DNA of 64,000 bases, from positions 310,001 to 374,000 of the forward strand of contig NZ_JAGTIS010000001.1 in the NCBI RefSeq assembly GCF_018704125.1. The letters are read 5' to 3'. The stretch is from Metapseudomonas boanensis (GTDB taxonomy: Bacteria; Pseudomonadota; Gammaproteobacteria; Pseudomonadales; Pseudomonadaceae). Both the position numbers and the translations under genes were made by a program. Each line of letters begins with the position of its first letter. The stretch's first letter is position 1. Shown piece by piece: positions 19,281-26,388 of this stretch. The notes beneath the pieces are model-generated. The model was not told where the DNA came from and searched no databases. It saw only the letters and a program-made list of their open reading frames with translations.

Positions 19281-20786
19281 ATGACAGTGTTCCTACCCCA
19301 TGCTCTGGCAGCGGGTAGCACTGGTGCACCTTCGAACTTCGCATCAGCCTGGCCCCACTGCTGGAGCCAGATCGAGGCGCAAGTGAAACGACTCCAGGTA
19401 CGTATCGCCAAGGCAACACGAGAAGGCAGGTGGGGCAAGGTGCAAGCCTTGCAGCGACTGCTGACTCGCTCGTACAGCGGCAAGATGTTGGCCGTGAAAC
19501 GAGTGACGGAGAATAGAGGCAAGAGAACACCGGGTGTTGACGGCCAGATATGGTCAACGCCAGAAGCCAAATTCAAGGGAGCACACGCGTTACAGCATCG
19601 GGGCTACCGTCCCCAACCGCTGAGGCGCATCTACATACCCAAAAGCAATGGCAAGCAGCGTCCGCTGGGAATTCCGACGATGCAGGATCGTGCCATGCAG
19701 GCACTATGGAAACTGGCTATTGAGCCTGTTGCCGAAACGCGTGCAGACCCCAACTCATATGGATTCCGACCGCACCGGTCAACGGCCGACGCCATCGCTT
19801 ATTGCTTCGACGTTCTGGCGAAACGCAGCTCAGCGCATTGGGTGCTCGAAGGAGATATTCGCGGCCGTTTCGACAACATCAGCCACGACTGGCTGCTCAC
19901 CAACGTGCCCATGGATAAATCGATTCTGCGTAAATGGCTTCGAGCGGGGTATGTCGATCAGGGAGCCTTGTTCGCAACGGAGGCGGGAACCCCGCAAGGG
20001 GGAATCATCTCTCCGGTACTGGCGAACTGGACGTTGGATGGACTGGAAGAGGTCGTCTACGCAAGCGTGGCTGCAACAGCACGCCAGCGTCAGCCATTCA
20101 AAATACACATTGTACGGTATGCGGATGTTTTCATCATGACCGGCGCCACGCAAGCTGTACTGCAACATCAGGTTCGCCCCGCCATCGAGGCCTTCCTGAA
20201 ACAGCGTGGCCTGGAACTCTCAGATGAAAAGACTCACATCACGCATATCTCACAAGGCTTCGATTTTCTCGGCCAGAACGTACGCAAGTACGCCGGCAAG
20301 CTGCTCATCACTCCGGCTCGCAAGAGTGTGAAAGCGCTGTTGGATAAGGTTCGGGAAATCACGAACGGAAACAAGGCGGCGACGCAGGCGAACCTGATCT
20401 TGACCCTCAACCCGGTGATCCGGGGATGGGCTATGTATCATCGTCATTTGGTCGCGGCTAAGCGCTTCGCGTGGATCGACCATCGAATTTGGCAGGTGTT
20501 ATGGCGCTGGGCTGTCCGCCGGCACCCTATGAAAAGTGCCCATTGGGTGAAACAGCGATACTTTCGTACCGTGGGTCAACGGCACTGGTTTTTTGCTTCC
20601 AAGGAAAAAACACGCGGCATGAACCAACCGGTTTGGCTTTTTGCCGCCGCCAGTGTTCCGATTGTGCGGCATATCAAGATACGCAGCGCAGCGAACCCGT
20701 TTGATCCGGCATGGACGTTTTACCTTGAGCGCCGAAGAGCGCGTCGTCTGGTAGCCCGGTCTTATTCAGGCTGTTGGAAGGCTTGA
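19281..20786 (+). CDS. ltrA: Group II intron reverse transcriptase/maturase with YADV motif
   Basis: 501 residues from ATG 19281, behind a GGAGG site; a TTG six codons upstream is less likely. RT blocks are present in order: RRIYIPKSNGKQRPLGIPT, YGFRPHRSTADA, EGDIRGRFDNISH, GTPQGGIISPVLAN, then RYADVFI at 279-285. The catalytic pair YADD reads YADV (residues 280-283, GTT at 20127-20129), removing one metal-binding aspartate. The maturase (X) region is about 330-410, and the C-terminus ends with IRSAANPFDPAW. Splicing assistance could remain, but DNA synthesis should be lost. Domain V starts inside the stop-codon area. Confidence 0.88.
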   Translation: MTVFLPHALAAGSTGAPSNFASAWPHCWSQIEAQVKRLQVRIAKATREGRWGKVQALQRLLTRSYSGKMLAVKRVTENRGKRTPGVDGQIWSTPEAKFKGAHALQHRGYRPQPLRRIYIPKSNGKQRPLGIPTMQDRAMQALWKLAIEPVAETRADPNSYGFRPHRSTADAIAYCFDVLAKRSSAHWVLEGDIRGRFDNISHDWLLTNVPMDKSILRKWLRAGYVDQGALFATEAGTPQGGIISPVLANWTLDGLEEVVYASVAATARQRQPFKIHIVRYADVFIMTGATQAVLQHQVRPAIEAFLKQRGLELSDEKTHITHISQGFDFLGQNVRKYAGKLLITPARKSVKALLDKVREITNGNKAATQANLILTLNPVIRGWAMYHRHLVAAKRFAWIDHRIWQVLWRWAVRRHPMKSAHWVKQRYFRTVGQRHWFFASKEKTRGMNQPVWLFAAASVPIVRHIKIRSAANPFDPAWTFYLERRRARRLVARSYSGCWKA

Positions 20787-20859
20787 GCCGTATGAGGGGA
20801 GACTCTCAAGTACGGTTCTCAGGGGAGGCAGGGGTGGTAACACCCCTGCTTTACCCGAC
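20785..20859 (+). ncRNA. Group II intron domains V and VI
   Basis: GAGCCGTATGAGGGGAG... pairs with ...CAAGTACGGTTCTC (20785-20820), the conserved domain V hairpin carrying the AGC-type catalytic triad at its base. GGCAGGGGTGGTAACACCCCTGC (two arms and GGTAA loop, about 20827-20849) is domain VI, followed by the intron end. The branch-point adenosine would be the A in CTTTACCC. Confidence 0.8.
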
Positions 20860-21311
20860 CCTCGTTGAGCCATGCACTGGCCGATAATGTGGCGCTGATC
20901 GGTGGCTTCAATTACTACAAGGCTGTCGATGAGGGCAAACAGCTCCTCGGCAGCTTCAACAACAACATCTAAAGCGGCTATGCGCAGGGCTGGGACGCGG
21001 ATGACACCAACGCTAACGCCGTCTACATGCGCCGGGATGCCAATGGCGATCCGTTCACCAATCAGAAACGCTGGGAACGGAATATCGAGGCCAAGTATGT
21101 AGTCCAAAGTGGCTCGCTCAAGGACCTGTCCTTCCGTATCCGCCAAGCCACCACGCGAGCAACCGACTTTGAGTCGGACTTGGATGAGTTCCGGCTGATC
21201 GTCGAATACCCGCTTGAAGTGCTGTAAGCGGCACTTGGGTGAACGGCTCGCAAGGTGTTCATCCAGATCCATCACCATTATGTCCATTGTGCTCCCTTGG
21301 AGGTAATCCTC

Positions 21312-21336
21312 GGTGCCGGCGGGCGCCTCTTTTTTG
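21312..21336 (+). terminator. Terminator after the porin
   Basis: GGTGCC and GGCGCC form a short G/C stem with a four-base loop, followed by TCTTTTTT. Confidence 0.65.
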
Positions 21337-21460
21337 TCCGTCCGAAAGCTCAGCTGGAGCGACGACGGTCTAAACCCTGTTGCGCCACGGACCTGCTCAT
21401 ACGGCCACGTTGAACGACGCAACAAGCTCACTGCCGAATGCCCTGCGGGCGGTTGGTCCT

Positions 21461-22492
21461 CTACGTTGCCTGAGGCTCAAAGAGCCTGCATCCGCCGATC
21501 AAGGCCATCCCGAAAATCACATGAGTCAGCCAGGTGTCCCGGCCCCGCGCTTGCGTGAACCAGGGATAGAGTTCGGTAAATGCATGCAAGTTGAGGCCGT
21601 ACAGCAGTACGCCATAGAGTCCGCCTACCACAAGGGCGACTGGAGTGGCGGGGCGGTAGGCGAAGAGCATGGCGATGGCGGCGTAGAGGATGGACAGGCC
21701 GAAATGAATCAGTGTCGCGACCGTCAGGATGTCCCAGCGCCACGCGGGAACGGTCGCCAGAATCGAAGGGCCCAGGACGATCGCTGCGGTTAGCTGGGCA
21801 TCTCGTAGCAGCGTCGGTAGCATCGACGTGCCACCCATCCACCACAAGAGCATTTGCACTGCGGTCGCCAAAGTGCCTGCAGTAATGCCCGTCAACCCCG
21901 CGACCACGTGCGATGGTTGCGCATGCAGAGGACCACGCAGGCTGAGGGGCTTCATCTTCCGACCGCCACCACGCCCCAGCCCGCCAGTTGCATGGTGGGA
22001 CCGTGTGGCCGACGTTTGCAGTCGCGTATGCAGGTGTTTGGCCAGGCCTATGCCGCCTTTGCACATGATGGCGTCGTGGTTCCAGCGAAAGATGGGTTCG
22101 GCCATCGGGCTGAGCAGGTTCATCCAACGTTCGGTGGTACGCACCTGCCAGTCGAAACACACTGTGGTTAATCCAGCTTCTTGGCTGAAATGCCAGCAGC
22201 CGATTCCTTCGAGGTCTCCTTCAACCCGCCCCTCCAGCAGGCGCAGACGTTCCACCCGGGTCACCCGGGTGACAAAGGCCAAACGGTAAGGCAGCGCGCT
22301 TTGCCATACAAAGCGCTGCCGAGCCCCCAGGCCGTCAGCATCGCCGCGGTCCAGGGTCTCAACGCACTGAACACCTGGCCACCAGGTCGGCCAAGCTTCG
22401 GCGTTGTAGATCGCATCCCACACGGATTCGAGGGGGGCATTGAGCTGCCATCGCGTGACCAGGTGGTAGTGATAACAATCCCGTCCGCCCAT
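21461..22492 (-). CDS. SRPBCC (polyketide cyclase-like) domain fused to a membrane domain
   Basis: 343 residues from ATG 22492; a TTG two codons upstream is also open. Residues about 8-155 are an SRPBCC ligand-binding fold (LNAPLESVWDAIYNAEAWPTWW at the start). A Gly/Arg-rich linker follows, then four to five membrane segments between 195 and 335. It is the last gene of a three-gene - strand operon behind a LolA-like protein (15-base gap) and a cupredoxin. A cytosolic lipid- or cofactor-binding domain tied to a membrane module suggests handling of a hydrophobic ligand. No specific function can be given. Confidence 0.7.
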   Translation of the reverse strand: MGGRDCYHYHLVTRWQLNAPLESVWDAIYNAEAWPTWWPGVQCVETLDRGDADGLGARQRFVWQSALPYRLAFVTRVTRVERLRLLEGRVEGDLEGIGCWHFSQEAGLTTVCFDWQVRTTERWMNLLSPMAEPIFRWNHDAIMCKGGIGLAKHLHTRLQTSATRSHHATGGLGRGGGRKMKPLSLRGPLHAQPSHVVAGLTGITAGTLATAVQMLLWWMGGTSMLPTLLRDAQLTAAIVLGPSILATVPAWRWDILTVATLIHFGLSILYAAIAMLFAYRPATPVALVVGGLYGVLLYGLNLHAFTELYPWFTQARGRDTWLTHVIFGMALIGGCRLFEPQAT

Positions 22493-22507
22493 GCTCAATC
22501 CGCCCGT

Positions 22508-23137
22508 TCAAGGGGTGAAAAAGTTCTCGGAGAATCGGATGCCGATCGCCACGTCGGTCAGGTCAACGGTCTCCATCAGCTTGTTCTCTGCGTCAAAGCT
22601 CTTGACCCTTAGCGGGAACAAACTGTCGTGTGCCAGCCAGACTTGAAAGCGATGAACGCCGGCAACGCTGATAGAGGCTGCGCCGACAATCTCGATGCCA
22701 ACTGCAGGATGCCCAGACACGTCGGCAGCGCCCAGGGCGACTACGTTGCCACGTGCACGTAACGCGACGAGAGTGTCCAGCAAGGCGCCCACATCGGAGC
22801 GATCGACCCGGTGGCCGCGGGGGCTACGCATCAAGGGATTGTCCGGGGCCAGGGGGAGCACCAAGGCATGATTCAGGCCGAATGGCCAGAGGCGGATACG
22901 GCGCGCCTCGGGATCGTAGATCAGTACGACGCCCCTGTGGGGTTCAGCGAACTCCATCCTGACCCACCCGGGCTTACGGAAGAAATACCGGATGACCTGC
23001 CGCTCGCCGTCAGCCGCCATCGAGCGCACAGTGGCTTTATAGGTGCTCAGCTCCTGGAAGCGAATGACCGCGTCGGCAAGTGGGTCAGCCATGGCTTCAC
23101 CGATAAGTAGCGCAATGAGCAGAACACTCCATCGCAC
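22508..23137 (-). CDS. LolA-like periplasmic lipoprotein-carrier fold protein
   Basis: 209 residues with a GTG start; the ATG at 23132 is out of frame. A short signal peptide (SVLLIALLIGEAMA) precedes a beta-rich region with LolA/DUF1571 character: YFFRKPGWVRMEFAEP, GVVLIYDPEARRIRLWP, RFQVWLAHDSLFPLRVKSFD. Proteins of this fold hold lipid chains in an open half-barrel. The gene starts three bases after the cupredoxin stop, so the two are co-translated. A role in carrying a lipid or lipoprotein for the adjacent membrane protein is only an inference. Confidence 0.75.
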   Translation of the reverse strand: MRWSVLLIALLIGEAMADPLADAVIRFQELSTYKATVRSMAADGERQVIRYFFRKPGWVRMEFAEPHRGVVLIYDPEARRIRLWPFGLNHALVLPLAPDNPLMRSPRGHRVDRSDVGALLDTLVALRARGNVVALGAADVSGHPAVGIEIVGAASISVAGVHRFQVWLAHDSLFPLRVKSFDAENKLMETVDLTDVAIGIRFSENFFTP

Positions 23138-23140
23138 TGG

Positions 23141-23584
23141 CTACTCCTTGACCTCAAGCACTCCGGCCATACCGCGCTCGCGATGACTCTTGAAGAACAG
23201 CAGCCGATTGGGGCATTGGAACAGGTATTTCCCTGCCGGCAATTCAAAGCGCAGAACCTTCGTCGTCTCATTAATCGGCACATCCGCCAGGGATCCTCCG
23301 TCGGCGGTTTCCAAGACGAACCGGTGCGGGATGATGCCGGCTTCCACCCGCACGGCCAGCTCTAAGGGGCGGCCCGCTTTGACAACGACATGGTCAGGCT
23401 GGAAGAAATAGCTGCCACCGACGATAGCCACCCGTTGCAGGTCATCAGCAGCTGCACGCGCTGGCGAGATGCTGTCTGTCGCCCCGGTAGCCAGCGCGGA
23501 AGGCGAAAGCAAGGCGACGACCATGACACCCTGAAGCAACTTGGCTGGTGTTCTCGAGGCCAACTGGCTCCCTTGGTCGTGCAT
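23141..23584 (-). CDS. Cupredoxin-like periplasmic protein
   Basis: 147 residues from ATG 23584. The open frame extends 33 codons further, but the signal peptide (LLQGVMVVALLSPSALA) fits this start. The mature part has the cupredoxin outline: YFFQPDHVVVKAGRPLELAVRVE, IPHRFVLE, LPAGKYLFQCPN, MAGVLEVKE. The candidate copper ligands His (IPHRF), Cys (FQCPN) and Met (GMAGV) are present, and His (KSHRERGM) sits where the second histidine would be. Electron carriage or copper storage is possible. It is the first gene of the operon with the LolA-like and SRPBCC-membrane genes. Confidence 0.78.
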   Translation of the reverse strand: MHDQGSQLASRTPAKLLQGVMVVALLSPSALATGATDSISPARAAADDLQRVAIVGGSYFFQPDHVVVKAGRPLELAVRVEAGIIPHRFVLETADGGSLADVPINETTKVLRFELPAGKYLFQCPNRLLFFKSHRERGMAGVLEVKE

Positions 23585-23809
23585 GCGAAAAGATCTGCCG
23601 TAGAGGACACGGAGCCAGCGTCCTGAAGCCTGAACCAGGGCTGCACTATCGTTCTCTGAGCAACGGAACACTGGCTGCGACATTGGCTGCAGAGCCTCTG
23701 AGACAATGTTGTTGCTGTGCCGATCTTCCGCTGAATCCTGAACTCATCATGGAACATCGAGCACTCCACTTAGAGTCTAGAACAGCGCTGCCGCGGGGCG
23801 ATGGGGAGC

Positions 23810-23846
23810 AAAAAAGGAAACGCCGGCCAACCTGATGGCTGGCCGG
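23810..23846 (-). terminator. Terminator of the copA-copB-cytochrome-DUF411 operon
   Basis: On the - strand a stem of about ten pairs (CCGGCCAGCC / GGTTGGCCGG, loop ATCA) is followed by TTTCCTTTTTT. Confidence 0.75.
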
Positions 23847-23867
23847 ACGTGCCGCTCGGATTTGAAG

Positions 23868-24326
23868 TTACTTGGCGGGGTAGTCGGCGATTACCTGGTC
23901 GGTGCCGGCCTGGGTCAAACCAATGACCTGGTAGGCGTCTTGTTTCCCGCCCACTTCCATTCCGGGAGAACCAGCCGGCATCCCCGGTACGGCAATGCCT
24001 CGCAGATCAGAGCGCTTGCTGAGTTCGACGACTTGCGCAGTCGGGACATGACCCTCGATGAATTTACCATCGATCACCGCCGTATGGCAGGACGCCAGCC
24101 GTGGAGCAACGCCGAGGCGCTGCTTGACCGAGGCCATATCCGACTCGACATGATCAATCACCTTGAAGCCGTTGGCTTCCAGGTGTTCCACCCATTTCTT
24201 GCAGCAGCCGCAACTGGCGCTGCGGTGGACATCAACCGTCAAAGCTTCCGCTGCTTGGGCGGCGGAAACCATGAACAGAGAGGCCAGCGCGACGAATCGC
24301 AACACTCGATGAGACCTAGCTTTCAT
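23868..24326 (-). CDS. DUF411-family periplasmic metal-binding protein
   Basis: 152 residues from ATG 24326, which lies inside the end of the cytochrome gene (11-base overlap). A signal peptide (RFVALASLFMVSAAQAA) precedes VHRSASCGCCKKWVEHLEANGF, the CGCC motif that defines DUF411. SCHTAVIDGKFIEGHVP and GMPAGSPGM follow, which supply further Cys, His and Met. DUF411 proteins are repeatedly found in copper resistance operons and are thought to bind copper in the periplasm. It closes the five-gene copA operon and is followed by a terminator. Confidence 0.87.
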   Translation of the reverse strand: MKARSHRVLRFVALASLFMVSAAQAAEALTVDVHRSASCGCCKKWVEHLEANGFKVIDHVESDMASVKQRLGVAPRLASCHTAVIDGKFIEGHVPTAQVVELSKRSDLRGIAVPGMPAGSPGMEVGGKQDAYQVIGLTQAGTDQVIADYPAK

Positions 24327-25194
24327 GGACGTGCTCTTTGCCATCGGCATGGGTGTGGGTTTTCGGCGCCGGCGCTGCGTCGCCTTGCGCCTGCTCCATC
24401 TTGCGGCGGTTAGCCTCGCCTTCTTCGTCACCATGGTGACCGGTACCACCCTGGGCGGTCGGTTCAGCCGCATGATGATCCGCTTGCTGGCTGGCCGACT
24501 CACCGGCGTGGTGATCTTCAGCAGCCTGTCCAGTGCCATGGTGATCATTGCCTGCCTGGCTCGCCGCCTCACCGCCATGATGATCTTTGCCCGCGCCATC
24601 ATGATGGCTGCCACCCGCGGACACGTTGTCGCCGTGCTGGCCTTCGTGGTTGTGCATCTGGGTTTCGCCGCCACCGTGCTGATGGCCAGCGCTGCTGGCC
24701 ACTAGCGTGCGGTACTGCTCTGCGTCCAGGGAAGGAAGCTTCTGAAGGAACGCAACCATGCCCCAGATGTATTGGTCACCCATGCTCTTACCCCAGGCCG
24801 GCATGCCCGTGGCTTTGATGCCATGCTTGATGATCCAGAACGTACTTTGTGGGCTACCGTCAATGCCGACCTTGGTCAGGTTCGGCGGTGCTGGATAGAG
24901 ACTCTGGCTCAACTCGGTCTGAGCCACGCCGGGAGCAAGGTGGCAACCGATGCACATGGAGTTGTAGTTGCCGGCGCCGGCGCGAATCAGCGCGTCGTCC
25001 TCCAGATTCGGCACTTCGAGATCCCGCGCCCGCACTTCGATCGAACGCTCCCGGGCCATAGTCAGAAAGGCGTGAACAGGAGCGAGATGCGGATCATCGG
25101 CGCCAACATTGACCAGGCCGAAATACGCCACGCCCATGATTCCAACAAAACCCACAGTGCTCGCAATGGCTAACGTCTTAATTGTTCTTTTCAT
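24316..25194 (-). CDS. Cytochrome c with a His-rich C-terminal tail
   Basis: 292 residues. An N-terminal signal/anchor (TLAIASTVGFVGIMGVAYFGL) is followed by a single class I cytochrome c domain with heme site CIGCH (81-85) and axial Met in KATGMPAWG. From about residue 170 to the end the protein is a hydrophilic tail packed with His, Gly, Gln and Asp (HHGGE, DHHGTG, DHHAGE, ADHHAAEP), ending HTHADGKEHVHES. The tail should chelate copper or nickel. Coupling a redox heme to a metal sponge next to the multicopper oxidase suggests an electron partner for copper oxidation or reduction, by inference. Confidence 0.82.
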   Translation of the reverse strand: MKRTIKTLAIASTVGFVGIMGVAYFGLVNVGADDPHLAPVHAFLTMARERSIEVRARDLEVPNLEDDALIRAGAGNYNSMCIGCHLAPGVAQTELSQSLYPAPPNLTKVGIDGSPQSTFWIIKHGIKATGMPAWGKSMGDQYIWGMVAFLQKLPSLDAEQYRTLVASSAGHQHGGGETQMHNHEGQHGDNVSAGGSHHDGAGKDHHGGEAASQAGNDHHGTGQAAEDHHAGESASQQADHHAAEPTAQGGTGHHGDEEGEANRRKMEQAQGDAAPAPKTHTHADGKEHVHES

Positions 25195-25203
25195 GTCAGG
25201 TTC

Positions 25204-26097
25204 TCAAAACCACATCCGGATACCGGCAACAAAGCGTGCCTCTTCTACGTCCTCACCATCGTCGCGCAGCATGTCGGCGGTGTTGCCGTAGGAACGGCTC
25301 CACGTGACACCGATATACGGAGCAAACTCGCGGACAATTTCGTAGCGCAGGCGCAGACCGACTTCGGTGTTGGCCAGGCCTGAGCCAACGCCACGCTCGT
25401 GATCGTTCTTGCCGTAGAAATTTGCTTCTGCGGTCGGCTGCAGGATCAGCCGATTGGTCAGCAGAATGTCGTAGTCGCCTTCCAGTCGCGCGGCGGTCTG
25501 GCCATTTTCGCCAACGAAGGCGGTAGCTTCGGCCTCGAACGCGTAGAGCGCCATGCCTTGGAGGCCGAAGGCACCCCAGGTTTGTGGCGACCCGGGTTTG
25601 AAGTCCTGTCGAATACCGGTGACGACATCCCACCACGGGCCAATGGAGTGCCCCCAGAGCGCCTGAACTTCGGCCTCTTCAGTCACTCCGTTAGTACGCT
25701 CACCTTCCGACCGCAGCCATAGGCGATCGATGTCTCCACCAATCCAGCCAGAAGCATCCCAACTGAGCACGCTGCCCTCGTCGGCGTCCTGATACTCCAA
25801 TTGGTCGAGCAGGAAGAAGGTGTTGGCCTTGCTGTCATGAATGCCGTGTCCCGGCAGCGGTGGGAAGGCCGCCTCACGATCGGCATCGGTCAGGACTGGA
25901 ATAGGCGTCCGGCTGGTCGTGGTGGGGACCGTCTCCGCCGAACCCTGGTTCATCTTGCTGTGATCCATGCCCTGCATCTGGCCATGGCTCATCTTGCTGT
26001 GATCCATTTCCTCGGCCGCGCTCGCCAGGCCGGCATTCAGGGCGCTGAACGAGACCAGCAGCGCTAGGGCGGATGGAGCTGAAACCCTACTGATCAT
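25204..26097 (-). CDS. copB: Copper resistance protein CopB/PcoB (outer membrane)
   Basis: 297 residues. The signal peptide is followed by a Met/His linker with MDHSKM repeats (residues 30-50). The CopB/PcoB beta-barrel region comes next: [23 protein letters not shown] begins it, [18 protein letters not shown] is central, and the chain ends FVAGIRMWF with a C-terminal Phe typical of outer-membrane barrels. PcoB is required for full copper resistance with PcoA; its transport chemistry is unsettled. The start overlaps the preceding small gene by 11 bases, and the cytochrome gene follows nine bases after the stop. Confidence 0.92.
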   Translation of the reverse strand: MISRVSAPSALALLVSFSALNAGLASAAEEMDHSKMSHGQMQGMDHSKMNQGSAETVPTTTSRTPIPVLTDADREAAFPPLPGHGIHDSKANTFFLLDQLEYQDADEGSVLSWDASGWIGGDIDRLWLRSEGERTNGVTEEAEVQALWGHSIGPWWDVVTGIRQDFKPGSPQTWGAFGLQGMALYAFEAEATAFVGENGQTAARLEGDYDILLTNRLILQPTAEANFYGKNDHERGVGSGLANTEVGLRLRYEIVREFAPYIGVTWSRSYGNTADMLRDDGEDVEEARFVAGIRMWF

Positions 26098-26377
26098 GGT
26101 CCTGGCTCGCTTTAGCCTTGTTCGCGTTGTACTCGTGCTTCATCGAGCCGTGGTCCTTCATCTGGCTGTGATCCATGCCTTGCATCTGGTCATGGTTCAT
26201 CCTGCTGTGGTCCATGCCTTGCATCTGGCTATGGTCCATCTGCGCCTGGGCTGCCTGACCTTTCTGCTGGTGGGCATAGTCTTCACCAGCCAGGGCTGCC
26301 GGAACCATCAACGCGGCGGTCAGACCAACGGCCAACGCACTGCCCATTAACGTCTTGCACTTCATAATTTCGTTCAT
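26087..26377 (-). CDS. Small Met/His-repeat periplasmic protein between copA and copB
   Basis: 96 residues from ATG 26377, behind a GAGGGA ribosome site. The signal peptide ([19 protein letters not shown]) is followed by four to five copies of an MDHSxM / QMQGMDHS unit and a Lys-rich end. The same unit is found in CopA and CopB. It should bind several Cu ions in the periplasm and may load CopA or CopB. The gene starts 11 bases after the copA stop and overlaps copB. Confidence 0.78.
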   Translation of the reverse strand: MNEIMKCKTLMGSALAVGLTAALMVPAALAGEDYAHQQKGQAAQAQMDHSQMQGMDHSRMNHDQMQGMDHSQMKDHGSMKHEYNANKAKASQDHDQ

Positions 26378-26388
26378 TGAAAGTTCCC

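Larger units (their letters stand above)
18677..20859 (+). mobile_element. Group II intron (2183 bp) inserted in the porin gene
   Basis: The 5' end has the GTGCG consensus at 18677-18681, and the 3' end is TTTACCCGAC at 20850-20859, a usual bacterial ending. The roughly 600 bases before the internal reading frame (18682-19280) hold the ribozyme domains I-IV start. Domains V and VI follow the reverse transcriptase. The ends are confirmed by the porin: removing exactly this segment gives an uninterrupted GGC ACC TCG reading. It lies on the same strand as the host gene, as splicing requires. Confidence 0.9.
17941..21227 (+). pseudogene. OprD-family porin, split by a group II intron and otherwise broken
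   Basis: ATG 17941 begins a signal peptide and the OprD start [20 protein letters not shown]. The frame is lost at a G run near 18198-18200 and again at eight G (18482-18489). Reading continues through RDGFATFYAGAVDSPWIAYF to NQYYFG, where the intron enters at 18677. Joining 18676 to 20860 restores YYFGTSLSHALADNVALI without a gap. An in-frame TAA at 20970-20972 (NNNI*SGYAQGW) is a fourth lesion, and the natural end is 21227. OprD porins take up amino acids, peptides or small aromatic acids; the substrate here is unknown. Splicing alone could not rescue it. Confidence 0.85.

Noticed and set aside
24325-24705. Long + strand frame opposite the cytochrome His-rich tail
   Set aside because: It is the complement of GC-rich His/Gly codons; the - strand frame has signal peptide, heme motif and operon context.
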